Assembly: GCA_036493735.1 (NCBI GenBank)
Contig: DASXPH010000098.1
Span: forward strand, 1 to 64,000
Length of the DNA stretch: 64,000 nt
DNA from: AG2 sp036493735
Lineage (GTDB): Bacteria > Gemmatimonadota > Gemmatimonadetes > Gemmatimonadales > Gemmatimonadaceae
Direction: 5' to 3'
Part shown: positions 1 to 7,872 of the stretch, piece by piece
Layout: each line of letters opens with the position of its first letter
How positions within the stretch are numbered: position 1 is the stretch's first letter
Made by a program: the position numbers and the translations under genes
The notes under the pieces: generated by a model
Database searches by the model: none
What the model saw: only the letters and a program-made list of their open reading frames with translations
Told to the model about the DNA's origin: nothing

Positions 1-4
1 TGAC

Positions 5-895
5 GTGCGGACGCTGAGTGAGAACGATGTGCGCCAGTATGAGGCACGTCGGGCTGCTGGTGGAATCTCGTACGGCGACGGCAAACGCACAGGACAGGTA
101 CGTCAGCGCTCCGTGCAGGCCGACATCAAGCTCCTGAAGCAAATGCTGTCGTGGGCCTGCACACGAACGACGGCGCAGGGCACCCGATGGCTCGAGCAGA
201 ACCCGCTCCAATACGTGCGCATCCGGGGTGAGCATGATGTGAAACGCCCCGTCGCGTCATACGAGCGCTATGAGGCCACGCGACAGCAGATGGTGCGATT
301 CCAACAGAAGTACGAGTTGGAAATGCAGACGGCCAACGGAGCGAAGGAGCATCGGCGGGCAGAATCCCGGCACCAGTCGTGGGTACGCGCGGAACTCGGG
401 CTGTTTCTGCTGGAAGCGACGGGTCGGCGACGGGGGGCCATTATGGGATTGCGCTGGTCGGACCTCGATGCCGCGTCCGGATGCGTGACGTGGCGCGCAG
501 AGCACGACAAAAAGGGGAAGACATGGGTGGTGCCCTACCCGACAAGCTTCTTTGCGACCATTCGTGACTTCCAAAAGCGATTGGGCGCCGTGGGCGGCTT
601 TGTCTTTCCGAGGCAGGAAGACGCTAACGAGCCCGCGCCGCCGGAGCTCTTGTCGCAGTGGATTCGGAAGGCTGAGAAGAGGGCCGGGGTCCCGAAGCTC
701 GTCGGCAGTACGTGCCATGCCTACCGTCGCAAGTGGCGCTCGGAACGGCCACATCATGCGATAAAGGCAGTAATGGAAGCAGGTGGCTGGTCGGATGTGA
801 ATACGATGCTCCGCTGCTACGACCACCCGGAAGCAGCGGACGTGCTGGCGGTTACAGCCGAACCCCGGAAGCGAAAGGAAAGCGCGTCGGGGTGA
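5..895 (+). CDS. Tyrosine recombinase (phage/island integrase), 5' end cut by window
   Basis: Site-specific DNA recombinase of the tyrosine (phage integrase) family, expected to integrate and excise a mobile element. Residues 1-75 look like the end of the SAM-like core-binding domain. The catalytic domain follows, with an Arg in GRRRGAIMGLRW (about residue 142), a Lys near 172 in DKKGKTW, a HAYR box at 238-241, a Trp at 262 in place of the second His (GGWSD), and the nucleophile Tyr272 in RCYDHPE. The frame is open to the window edge, so the GTG at position 5 is probably internal and the true start lies upstream. The stop codon is 78 bp from the 3' end of tRNA-Gln, the usual position for an integrase at an island boundary. 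The family call is firm; which element it belongs to cannot be seen here. Confidence 0.88.
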   Translation: MRTLSENDVRQYEARRAAGGISYGDGKRTGQVRQRSVQADIKLLKQMLSWACTRTTAQGTRWLEQNPLQYVRIRGEHDVKRPVASYERYEATRQQMVRFQQKYELEMQTANGAKEHRRAESRHQSWVRAELGLFLLEATGRRRGAIMGLRWSDLDAASGCVTWRAEHDKKGKTWVVPYPTSFFATIRDFQKRLGAVGGFVFPRQEDANEPAPPELLSQWIRKAEKRAGVPKLVGSTCHAYRRKWRSERPHHAIKAVMEAGGWSDVNTMLRCYDHPEAADVLAVTAEPRKRKESASG

Positions 896-937
896 GAAAC
901 TGACACAGAAACTGACAAACACGCCACATAATGAAAT

Positions 938-968
938 AGCCCGACCTCACCTAACGTGAAGTCGGGCT
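938..968 (-). terminator. Hairpin downstream of tRNA-Gln, CCTAACG motif in its loop
   Basis: Arms AGCCCGAC (938-945) and GTCGGGCT (961-968) pair over 8 bp. After one mismatch an inner TCAC/GTGA stem follows, with loop CTAAC. On the minus strand the hairpin is followed by ATTTCATTATG, a moderately T-rich tail, so it probably terminates the leftward tRNA-Gln transcript. It may also stop the integrase transcript coming from the left. Confidence 0.6.
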
Positions 969-973
969 CTCAG

Positions 974-1046
974 TTGCCCCTCCTGGGCTCGAACCAGGAC
1001 TCTTCTGATCCAGAGTCAGACGTGTTGCCAGTTACACCAAGGGGCA
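974..1046 (-). tRNA. tRNA-Gln(CTG)
   Basis: A 73-nt cloverleaf on the minus strand. The acceptor arms TGCCCCT/AGGGGCA pair over 7 bp with discriminator A. The anticodon stem TCTGA/TCAGA encloses the loop CTCTGGA, giving anticodon CTG (glutamine, codon CAG). The T-arm has the usual GGTTCGAGCC. CCA is not encoded. Its 3' half faces the integrase, which makes it the likely attachment site. Confidence 0.95.
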
Positions 1047-1232
1047 ATGAAATCCCCCTCCGCCGGATACATCCGCGGCCGGGGGCTTGCGCAACACTCC
1101 CAAAATAGCGCGATTTGGGCACCCCTTCAACCCTGCGCGCTTTCCTCTTCTCCGATCTCGAGGCAAGTGGCCGAGCTCCGCAAACGCTGGCACGAATTGA
1201 TCTTGCACTGCCAGGTCCGCGGCGCCCGACGC

Positions 1233-2603
1233 ATGTCGTCCATTATGCCGCGTCGGCTCGTCCATCTGCTCGCGACCGCCGCTGCCGCGACGCTCTTCGC
1301 CGGCACGATCAGCTGCCGCGAGGCGCTGCATGGGCTCGGGCCCAACGGCGCTAGCGTCGAGCGCAACGCCGACCAGCTCTTTGGCGCGATGGCGATCCGG
1401 TATACTCAGGTGTCGCGCGACCCCAAGTACGAGCTCGCCCGCAATCGGCTCAACCGCAGCGCGCTCGTGCCGTCGCGCGTGTTCGACGACAGCTCGGTCT
1501 GGACGAGCATGCCGAGCCCGGTGCTGCGCGTGCTCCTCGTGCAGGGTGCGTCGGAAGAGGGAGGACACTACCTCTTCGCGAGCCGGGCCACCGTCGCGCT
1601 CCCGGCTCACCTCGGCGAATCGCGGCACATCATCACCCTCGCGCGCCTTTCGCCTAACGAGTACGTGTGGGACACGAACGTCGACTTCGCGCTCGGCACC
1701 GTCACGGCGGCCGAGGTGGGAGCGTTCGCGTCGGCGCTGTTGGCGAGTGGGGAACGTGGCTCCGAGCAGGAGCTCCGCGCCAACTACCGCGCCGCGGCGC
1801 CGCGCGCGACGCAGGTGGCGGGGGCGCTCTTCTCCCTCGACTCGATCCGCGCACGACCCTTCAGCGACGGTACCAGCGACGTCCGCCTAACGGTCGGCAT
1901 CCACACCGACGGCCTCAAGGCGCGCTTTCCGGCGTTCGCCGACTACGTCGCGAAGTACGCGAATCCGGCACACTATCGCGTGTCGCTCAGCGACCGCAGC
2001 GGCGCGATCTGGTTCGACGTCGAGGGCGCGGATCGGCAGATGAGCATTCACTATCGCGCGGCGCAGGGGCGGCTCGCCCCGCTCTACGGCGCGCCGCGGA
2101 TCCGCCCCGACACGATGGAGCTGCACGTCGATTTCACGACGAAGCTCAAGATGTTCACGGTCGGCCTGCACAATCTCGTGACGGACTTCGTCATCACCGA
2201 CACGCCTCACGAGCGGGCGTGGACCATGGTCGCGCGGCGCGAGCCGGACTGGAGTCTTCCGCTGATCACCGTCCACCTCATCCGCACGCCGCTGCGGCGG
2301 CCATTCGAGGGAACCGGGGTCATCTTTCACCTCGGCGTTCGCGACAGCGCCGACTCGCAGACGCTGCTCGAGCGGCGCGCGCACGCGACGGTCCAGGAGA
2401 GCGCGATTTTGCGTTTCCTCAACTCGCTCGGCTCGGGCGCGATGAGCGATCTCGCCGACCGCACCGAGCGGGACGAGGAGGAGTTCCTGCGCGAGCTCTT
2501 CGTCGCCCTCCAGGCGGACACCCGGTCACTCGCGGCATCGCTGGGGACGGCCCCAATGGCGGCACCGGAGAGCCTAAAAGCGAACGCCGCCGACCCTGAG
2601 TAG
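1233..2603 (+). CDS. Conserved hypothetical secreted protein or lipoprotein
   Basis: I do not recognise a family. The ORF is open from 1047, but the first ATGs that give a sensible export signal are at 1233 and 1245. From there a basic MPRRLV start, a hydrophobic Ala-rich stretch and a Cys (GTISC) suggest a signal peptide, possibly a weak lipobox. The remaining roughly 430 residues look globular and soluble, with no membrane helix or enzymatic motif that I can see. The gene stands alone between two tRNA genes, and its stop codon lies inside a strong terminator hairpin, so it is probably monocistronic. The start is uncertain by a few codons. Confidence 0.65.
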   Translation: MSSIMPRRLVHLLATAAAATLFAGTISCREALHGLGPNGASVERNADQLFGAMAIRYTQVSRDPKYELARNRLNRSALVPSRVFDDSSVWTSMPSPVLRVLLVQGASEEGGHYLFASRATVALPAHLGESRHIITLARLSPNEYVWDTNVDFALGTVTAAEVGAFASALLASGERGSEQELRANYRAAAPRATQVAGALFSLDSIRARPFSDGTSDVRLTVGIHTDGLKARFPAFADYVAKYANPAHYRVSLSDRSGAIWFDVEGADRQMSIHYRAAQGRLAPLYGAPRIRPDTMELHVDFTTKLKMFTVGLHNLVTDFVITDTPHERAWTMVARREPDWSLPLITVHLIRTPLRRPFEGTGVIFHLGVRDSADSQTLLERRAHATVQESAILRFLNSLGSGAMSDLADRTERDEEEFLRELFVALQADTRSLAASLGTAPMAAPESLKANAADPE

Positions 2604-2615
2604 TCGGCGGCGTTC
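2582..2615 (+). terminator. Terminator hairpin overlapping the stop codon
   Basis: A perfect 13-bp stem: GAACGCCGCCGAC (2582-2594) pairs with GTCGGCGGCGTTC (2603-2615) around an 8-nt loop that contains the TAG stop of the preceding gene. A short pyrimidine-rich stretch follows. It probably ends transcription of the secreted-protein gene. Confidence 0.75.
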
Positions 2616-2776
2616 CCACCCCTTCTATATAGATGTTCCGACGTCGTGTACCGAGCTCTCGGGACAGGACCCGCCGGAACTTGCCACGCACGCTGTCATT
2701 GGAACTCTCCGTCCTACCGAGCAGCGGCGGGCAACATCCGTAAAAGCCAGTTTTATGCCACCTGAACCGGTGCCGA

Positions 2777-2849
2777 TGGAGCTGAGGGGAGTCGAACCCC
2801 TGACCTCTGCAGTGCGATTGCAGCGCTCTCCCAACTGAGCTACAGCCCC
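2777..2849 (-). tRNA. tRNA-Ala(CGC)
   Basis: A 73-nt cloverleaf on the minus strand. Acceptor GGGGCTG pairs with CAGCTCC and includes the G3-U70 wobble pair that marks alanine tRNAs. The anticodon stem CTGCA/TGCAG encloses loop ATCGCAC, giving anticodon CGC, which reads GCG, a favoured alanine codon in a high-GC genome. CCA is not encoded, apart from the discriminator A. Confidence 0.95.
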
Positions 2850-2894
2850 GCTCCCCCGCCGGCGATCCGATTACCGTGCCACCGAACAAGGAAA

Positions 2895-2914
2895 CGGCCC
2901 CGCGAGCGGGGCCG
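2895..2914 (-). terminator. Orphan terminator-like hairpin
   Basis: CGGCCCCG (2895-2902), loop CGAG, CGGGGCCG (2907-2914). On the minus strand it is followed by TTTCCTTGTT, so it has the form of an intrinsic terminator for leftward transcription. No leftward gene lies just upstream of it. The 2850-3111 gap otherwise shows only CTCCGCGCCCTCC-type repeats before the next gene. Confidence 0.5.
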
Positions 2915-3111
2915 CCGTGATTGCGTGGCAATCTACGAGTCGTTCCCCTTTCTCGTCAAGCTGGACGACGATGCGTAAAACAGCGTAACAACGATCGGCG
3001 ATCGGCGAGCGGCCGGCCTGCCATGCTGATACCCTTCACCGGGTCCCATCGTTCCGTCTGTCAGTTTCTCCGCGCCCTCCGTGCACTCCGCGCCCTCCGC
3101 GGTATTCACTC

Positions 3112-4116
3112 ATGAGCTCTTTTTCGTTCACGGACCTTCGTCCGACCGATGTACTTGCCGCCACGCGCCGAATCGACGGGCTCGTGCGACGGACACCGCT
3201 CGTGCTCAGCGCGGCGCTGAGCGAGATTGCCGGCGGTAATGTCTATCTCAAGCTCGAGAACGAGCAGATCACCGGCTCCTTCAAGCTGCGCGGCGCGATC
3301 AATTCGATTGCCGTCCTCCCGCCGGAAGTGCGTGCGCGAGGGATCGTCGCCTCGTCGGCCGGGAACCACGGCCTCGGCATAGCGTACGCCGCGAACTACT
3401 TCAACATTTCGGCGACCATATTCGTGCCGCGCACGGCCGCGCAGGTGAAGCGCGACGGCATCGCGGCGCTCGGGGCGACGCTCGACGCCACCCAGCCGCA
3501 TTACGACGCCGCGATGGCCAAGGCGGTGCGCTTCGCCGAGGAGCAGGGGGCGACGTTCATCAATCCGTGCTTCGGCAATGCACTCATCGCGGGCCAGGGC
3601 ACCGTCGCGGTCGAGATCCTCGCGGATCTCCCCGACCTCCGCTCGCTCGTCGTGAACGTCGGCGGCGGTGGATTGCTCGGCGGTTGCGCGAGCATCGTGC
3701 GCGCCGTGGCGCCAGGCACGCGCATCATCGGTGCGCAGAGCGAGAGGACGGCGGCGATGGCGCGGTCGATGGCCGCGGGACGCGTCGTGGAGATCGACGA
3801 CGAGCCCACGATCGCGGAAGGACTCGCGGGTCAGATCGACGAGGCGGGTCTCGAGATCGGGCGTAACGCGCTCGACGAGATCGTCACCCTCGGCGAGGAG
3901 GAGATCGGCGGAGCGATCGGATGGTTGTGGCGCGAACATGACGCGCGTGTCGAGGGCGCCGGCGCGGCGGGAACCGCCGCGGTGCTCCACGGCACCATCG
4001 CGTCGCTACCGACGCCCGCCGCGGTGATCGTCAGCGGCGGGAACATCGATGCGACGCGATTCGAACAACTCGTTGCGCGCGTCGAGCGTGATGACGCGTT
4101 GAGCGTGATGCGTTGA
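3112..4116 (+). CDS. PLP-dependent threonine/serine dehydratase-like protein
   Basis: Fold-type II PLP enzyme of the threonine ammonia-lyase group, which would convert threonine (or serine) to 2-oxobutyrate (or pyruvate) and ammonia. The PLP lysine is K58 in GSFKLRGA. An SSAGNHG motif (80-86) and the phosphate-binding glycine loop GGGGLLGG (183-190) follow. At 334 aa it lacks the C-terminal ACT regulatory domain of biosynthetic IlvA, so it resembles the short catabolic TdcB type or a serine racemase/hydroxyaspartate dehydratase. The ATG at 3112 has no clear Shine-Dalgarno. The last codons run into a GCGTTGA-type heptad array. The family is certain; the substrate is not. Confidence 0.85.
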   Translation: MSSFSFTDLRPTDVLAATRRIDGLVRRTPLVLSAALSEIAGGNVYLKLENEQITGSFKLRGAINSIAVLPPEVRARGIVASSAGNHGLGIAYAANYFNISATIFVPRTAAQVKRDGIAALGATLDATQPHYDAAMAKAVRFAEEQGATFINPCFGNALIAGQGTVAVEILADLPDLRSLVVNVGGGGLLGGCASIVRAVAPGTRIIGAQSERTAAMARSMAAGRVVEIDDEPTIAEGLAGQIDEAGLEIGRNALDEIVTLGEEEIGGAIGWLWREHDARVEGAGAAGTAAVLHGTIASLPTPAAVIVSGGNIDATRFEQLVARVERDDALSVMR

Positions 4117-4207
4117 GCGTTGGGCGCAGGTTCCTCAGCCGTTAGGCTTATTCTCGCCGCGTCTCACGCGCTCCACGCGCCACGCTCAACGCCGAACGCT
4201 CAACGCT
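4095..4207. repeat. Heptad tandem mini-arrays, inverted pair between convergent genes
   Basis: Left arm (4095-4131) is built of GCGTTGA/GCGTGAT/GCGTTGG units. Right arm (4164-4207) is built of the complements CGCTCCA/CGCGCCA/CGCTCAA/CGCCGAA. Period is 7. The arms can pair into a long imperfect hairpin between the stops of two convergent genes, so a bidirectional terminator role is plausible. The middle holds GCCGTTAGGC. Confidence 0.7.
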
Positions 4208-4766
4208 AATGATTCACGCTGCGATCAGCCGCGCCTGACGACGCGTTGCGTGACTCGCCGCCGAGCGAGCTGTTGGTCCCGCGAAATCCCTGCGTGTTTG
4301 CGTTCACGCCATTCGCCTGCCCACCGCCGGATCCGTGAATCCCCACTTCGCGATCGCTAAGCGTGGCGCGCGTGTTTTGCGTTCCACCCTCTCCACCGTT
4401 CGATCCCTGCGTGTTGGCCTGCTGCCCGGGCGTGCGCCCGCGCGAGTGTCCGCGCGCTTCGCCGCCGCGGCGCCCGATCATCGCCATGTGTTCTCGGTTC
4501 CGACTCACGGCTTGCCCGCCTTTGCGGCCGGCGTTGCGTGCTTCGTCGGAGTCGAATTCGTGTGCGGTGCCTTTGGCGTGTGCCGCCTTGCCGCCCTTGC
4601 TCGCAATCTCTTTCTGCTTGCCGCGATCCATCGAAGCGAAGCCGCGATTGCTGCGTCGAGTGGTGGTGCCGCCCTGTCCCTCGTCCGTGTCGCCCGTTGC
4701 GTCGCGCTGCCGCTCGCGGTCGACCGCTCCGTCACTGCGATCGTCGTCGTCTAGTCTGTTCGGCAT
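4206..4766 (-). CDS. KGG-repeat stress-type protein
   Basis: A very hydrophilic protein of 186 aa, rich in Gly, Asn, Arg, Ser and Thr. Its centre carries KGG-type repeats of the general-stress (GsiB/ConE-like) family: FASMDRGKQKEIASKGG, then RNAGRKGGQ and a RRGG variant, about 10-20 residues apart. The C-terminal third is low-complexity Gly/Ser/Asn with NTQG repeats. Such proteins are associated with desiccation and starvation tolerance and are probably disordered hydrophilins. The ATG at 4766 is chosen because GGGAGGAG lies just upstream; the longer ORF to 4823 adds an unlikely Cys-rich leader. No operon partner. Confidence 0.8.
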   Translation of the reverse strand: MPNRLDDDDRSDGAVDRERQRDATGDTDEGQGGTTTRRSNRGFASMDRGKQKEIASKGGKAAHAKGTAHEFDSDEARNAGRKGGQAVSRNREHMAMIGRRGGEARGHSRGRTPGQQANTQGSNGGEGGTQNTRATLSDREVGIHGSGGGQANGVNANTQGFRGTNSSLGGESRNASSGAADRSVNH

Positions 4767-4938
4767 CCTGCTCCTCCCAAGATTCTCTAACACGGTTTGC
4801 AAACACTGACGATTCCAGCACAACGCGTGCTCGGAGCATCGTCCGGTACTTGAGGCCCCCCCGGGCCACAGCTACTTCTGGAGTTGCAAACTGCGGACCC
4901 TCGACGCTCTTCGTGCCGCGCGTCACGCCCGCATGTTG

Positions 4939-5877
4939 TCACGCTGCCGTCGTTTCACCACCGAGAAGCGTCAGCACTTCGCCGGTGATGTAGCTCGAAT
5001 CGGCATTCGACGCGAAGAAGACGTAGGCCGGTGCCACTTCCTCCGGCTGACCCGGGCGCTCCATCGGCGTCTCCTTCCCATGTTTCGCTGCCTTCTTCGC
5101 CTCCTTGTCAGCAACGTTGAGCGGTGTCCAGATCGGGCCCGGTGCAACGCAATTCACGCGAATGCGCTTCTCGACGAGATTCTGTGCCAGTGACTTCGTG
5201 AACGCGTGAATGGCGCCCTTTGTCGCGGAGTAGTCGAGTAACTCTTTACTCCCCTGCATGCCTGTGATGGAACCCGTGTTCACGATCGCGCTCCCCGCGT
5301 CGAGATGCGGAATCGCCGCGCGTGCCATATAGAAGTAACCAAAAATGTTCGTGCGAAACGTGCGCTCGAGCTGCTCATCGGAAATGTCGTCGATCGATTC
5401 CTGATGCTGCTGAAAGGCCGCGTTGTTCACGAGCAGATCGAGCCGACCGTATTTCTGTATCGTTTTCTGTACCGCGAGGTCGCAAAACCGCGGATCGCAC
5501 ACGTCACCTGGGACCAAGAGACAACTTCTTCCTTCGGCTTCGACAGCGGCTCGCGTTTCATCGGCGTCACGTTCTTCTTCCGGAAGATACACGATTGCGA
5601 CATTCGCGCCCTCGCGCGCGTAGAGCACCGCGACCGCACGGCCGATGCCCGAGTCACCGCCGGTGATGAGCGCGACGCGCTCATTCAACTTTCCTGAACC
5701 CCGATAATTCGGCGCTTCATAACGCGGCCGCGGCTCGAGCTTCGCCTCGAGGCCGGGCTTGGGTTGATGTTGCGCTGGAAATGGTGGCTTCGGCTTTCGC
5801 GCGCCGCGCTTCGTGCCGCGTGACGCGCTTCGCTTCGTCGCCGCACGCCTCCTGCCTGACTTCTTCGCGCTCGCCAT
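4939..5877 (-). CDS. SDR family oxidoreductase with basic N-terminal tail
   Basis: Short-chain dehydrogenase/reductase, 312 aa, NAD(P)-dependent. The Rossmann motif is TGGDSGIG (72-79), then NNAA (about 151-154), the catalytic Ser203 and YSATK (Tyr216, Lys220). The sequence resembles the YghA/YhdF group, which carries a Pro-rich leader before the Rossmann fold. Here the first 30 residues add a striking Lys/Arg/Ala/Ser stretch like a histone tail, which could bind nucleic acid or acidic surfaces. It is transcribed leftward, divergent from RNase Z. The substrate is unknown; many relatives are annotated as glucose dehydrogenase-like or stress proteins. Confidence 0.85.
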   Translation of the reverse strand: MASAKKSGRRRAATKRSASRGTKRGARKPKPPFPAQHQPKPGLEAKLEPRPRYEAPNYRGSGKLNERVALITGGDSGIGRAVAVLYAREGANVAIVYLPEEERDADETRAAVEAEGRSCLLVPGDVCDPRFCDLAVQKTIQKYGRLDLLVNNAAFQQHQESIDDISDEQLERTFRTNIFGYFYMARAAIPHLDAGSAIVNTGSITGMQGSKELLDYSATKGAIHAFTKSLAQNLVEKRIRVNCVAPGPIWTPLNVADKEAKKAAKHGKETPMERPGQPEEVAPAYVFFASNADSSYITGEVLTLLGGETTAA

Positions 5878-5954
5878 TCTGCTCCTTGAAAGGACTGGCG
5901 CTCAGCCGCAAGAGTGGGGCCGCTCGGCCACAGGGCTTCCTTATATTCCGACCC

Positions 5955-6884
5955 ATGTCGCTCAGCCTTCGCTTCCTGGGAACCGCCGCCTCGCGCCCGA
6001 CCGTCGAACGCAACGTCGCCGCGCTCGCGGTCATGCGCGAAGGGGAAACGTTGCTCTTCGACTGCGGCGAAGGAACACAGCGTCAGATGATGCGCTATCA
6101 CGTATCGTTTGCGGTCGCGGATGTCTTCTTCACGCATTTTCATGCCGACCACGTCATCGGCATCATTGGCTTGATGCGAACGATGTCACTCCAGGGTCGC
6201 ACCGATCGACTCACCCTCTGGGGCCCGCGCGGCGCGACACGTGTGCTGCGTCGCGCCGAGCAGTTTGGCTTCGATCGACTCGGCTTTCCCGTGGAGATCA
6301 CGGAGATCGAGCCGAATCAACCACTGCGACGGAACGGCTACGACGTGATTCCGTTCGAGGTCGATCATCGCGGCTCGGCCTCTCTCGGTTACGCCATTGT
6401 TGAAGAAACGCGCAAGGGCCGCTTCAATCCAGAGCTCGCGCGCGAAATGGGCATTCCCGAAGGTCCACTATGGGGAGAGATCCACCGCGGTAATGTTGTC
6501 AGGTTGCCTGACGGCCGTACTGTCGATCCATCGCTGCTCGTCGGCCCCACGCGTCCGGGGCGACGCATCGTCATCACCGGCGACACGCGCCCCTGCCCGA
6601 GCACGACGGAGATGGCGCGCGACGCCGATCTCCTCGTGCACGAGGCGACGTTCGGCGATGAGGAAGCGGAGCGCGCGGTGGAAACGGGACACTCCACGGC
6701 GCGCGAAGCGGCGATGGTCGCGCGCGACGCCGACGCGCGGCGCCTCGTGCTCACGCACTTCTCGGCGCGTTACTCGCACGACGCCACGGAGCTCGAGCGT
6801 GAAGCGCGTCAGCTCTTCCCGAAGGTCCTCGCCGCGCGCGACGGAACGGAAATCGACGTTCCGTATGCGGACGCGTGCGAGTGA
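5955..6884 (+). CDS. rnz: Ribonuclease Z
   Basis: tRNA 3' endonuclease of the metallo-beta-lactamase fold, 309 aa, which removes 3' trailers from tRNA precursors that lack an encoded CCA. This fits the two CCA-less tRNA genes here. The zinc motif HFHADH is at 61-66. Later metal and flexible-arm regions include GDTRPC, HEATF and a C-terminal THFSARY. The ATG at 5955 is chosen because the protein then begins MSLSLRFLGTAAS, the normal N-terminus; the frame is open upstream to 5781 but would overlap the divergent SDR gene. TTATATT just upstream may be part of its promoter. It ends in an inverted heptad array. Confidence 0.92.
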   Translation: MSLSLRFLGTAASRPTVERNVAALAVMREGETLLFDCGEGTQRQMMRYHVSFAVADVFFTHFHADHVIGIIGLMRTMSLQGRTDRLTLWGPRGATRVLRRAEQFGFDRLGFPVEITEIEPNQPLRRNGYDVIPFEVDHRGSASLGYAIVEETRKGRFNPELAREMGIPEGPLWGEIHRGNVVRLPDGRTVDPSLLVGPTRPGRRIVITGDTRPCPSTTEMARDADLLVHEATFGDEEAERAVETGHSTAREAAMVARDADARRLVLTHFSARYSHDATELEREARQLFPKVLAARDGTEIDVPYADACE

Positions 6885-6891
6885 ACGTGGT

Positions 6892-7063
6892 GCGTGGAGC
6901 GTGATGCGTGGCGCGTGGCGCGTTAGGAATTGAACGAAGCGTTGATTTGGCGTGAGTTGTTCAAGTGATCACCGCCACATCAACGCTTCGTTCATTTTCA
7001 CCCGCGCCACGCTCCACGCTCCACGCTCCACGCTCCACGCTCAACGCTCCACGCGCCACGCGT
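6892..7063. repeat. Heptad arrays flanking a 22-bp inverted repeat
   Basis: Left of centre are GCGTGGA/GCGTGAT/GCGTGGC units (6892-6925). Right of centre are about nine CGCTCCA/CGCGCCA/CGCTCAA units (7003-7063). Between them, TGAACGAAGCGTTGAT plus TTGGCG (6931-6952) pairs with 6973-6994 with one mismatch around a 20-nt loop. The structure sits between the convergent rnz gene and the small gene at 7064, so it may end both transcripts. Confidence 0.75.
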
Positions 7064-7354
7064 TCATCCATCAGACGCCTGCGCTGGCAGCAGGGAATCG
7101 GGCCGTGAGATGGCCATCGAACGGCGGAAGAGTCGCGCGATGTCGGCGTCGGTGAGCGACTCGAGGATCTGCTTCGGCAACAGCCGAGACGTCACGCTGC
7201 GGGCCTCGGGGCCGTTGCTGAGAAACCAGTTGTAGCGATCGAGTCGCGCGCTCCGGCCATTGGGATGGCGAAAGAGGACCATGGCGTTGCTCGAGCCGGG
7301 GAGCGTCACGTCGACTCCCCAGATTATACCGTCCGGCGATCTGAACTCTCTCAT
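7064..7354 (-). CDS. Small conserved hypothetical protein (96 aa)
   Basis: No family recognised. The 96-residue protein begins MREFRSPDGIIWGVDV and reads as a compact soluble domain with alternating polar and hydrophobic strands (WGVDVTLPGSSNAMVLF), then a helical half (PKQILESLTDADIARLF). There is no signal peptide or membrane helix. The composition and codon use match neighbouring genes and the start looks natural, so I take it as real. It lies in the same direction as, and 78 bp downstream of, the DUF2203 gene, separated by a heptad array. Function unknown. Confidence 0.6.
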   Translation of the reverse strand: MREFRSPDGIIWGVDVTLPGSSNAMVLFRHPNGRSARLDRYNWFLSNGPEARSVTSRLLPKQILESLTDADIARLFRRSMAISRPDSLLPAQASDG

Positions 7355-7380
7355 TTGTTGCGATTAGTGAACGCTTATGG

Positions 7381-7415
7381 AGTGGCGCGTGACGCGTGGT
7401 GCGTGGCGCGCCACT
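7381..7415. repeat. Short heptad array with 9-bp inverted ends
   Basis: Units GCGTGAC, GCGTGGT and GCGTGGC lie between AGTGGCGCG (7381-7389) and CGCGCCACT (7407-7415), which are inverted copies. It occupies the gap between two leftward genes and belongs to the same period-7 family as the other arrays in the window. Confidence 0.6.
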
Positions 7416-7432
7416 GGCCACCCGTCACGCAA

Positions 7433-7834
7433 TCACCCGACGAGCGACGGCGACAAGGGCTGCCGTCCGGCGTAGCCAGCGTCGGGATCGTGCCAGAATT
7501 GGACCTCGGGCTCGCCGAGTCGCCAACAGAGCAGGATCGGGCGGCCGTTCATCTCGCTCGGAAAATCCACGAGGCCAAGACGACGGTCTTTGAGCTGGAT
7601 GCCAAGCTCCTCCAGCTCGTGCTGAAATCCGTCGATCTCGCGAGCCAGCACCTGCGCCTCGCGCTCCAGCTCCTCGGCACGCTCGCGCGGCTCACCGGCG
7701 CGCGCGGTGGACGCCACCAGATCCAGCTCGAGGATCTTCTCGCGCCACAGCCGATGCTGACGCACGACGTCCTCGACGATCTTGCGGACGAGGGGGAGAG
7801 TCCGATTGGCGACTTCGACGGTGAACAGCGTCAT
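7433..7834 (-). CDS. DUF2203 family protein
   Basis: A 133-aa protein matching the DUF2203 pattern: an N-terminal MTLFTVEVANRTLPLVRKIV segment, a central helical, charged coiled-coil-like part (about residues 25-95, rich in Glu/Arg), and a conserved C-terminal region with DFPSEMNGRPILLCWRLGE and FWHDPDAGYAGRQPL. The family is widespread in bacteria and its biochemical role is not established. It lies 38 bp downstream of the thioesterase gene in the same direction, so co-transcription with 7873-9647 is likely. Cytoplasmic; no signal peptide. Confidence 0.8.
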   Translation of the reverse strand: MTLFTVEVANRTLPLVRKIVEDVVRQHRLWREKILELDLVASTARAGEPRERAEELEREAQVLAREIDGFQHELEELGIQLKDRRLGLVDFPSEMNGRPILLCWRLGEPEVQFWHDPDAGYAGRQPLSPSLVG

Positions 7835-7872
7835 TTGTCGGAAATTAGTATCTCGACTCCATACTCACGAGA

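Noticed and set aside
1047..1232. Longer start for the 1233 gene
   Set aside because: Begins directly at the tRNA-Gln 5' end and lacks a signal-like start; 1233 or 1245 gives the export signal.
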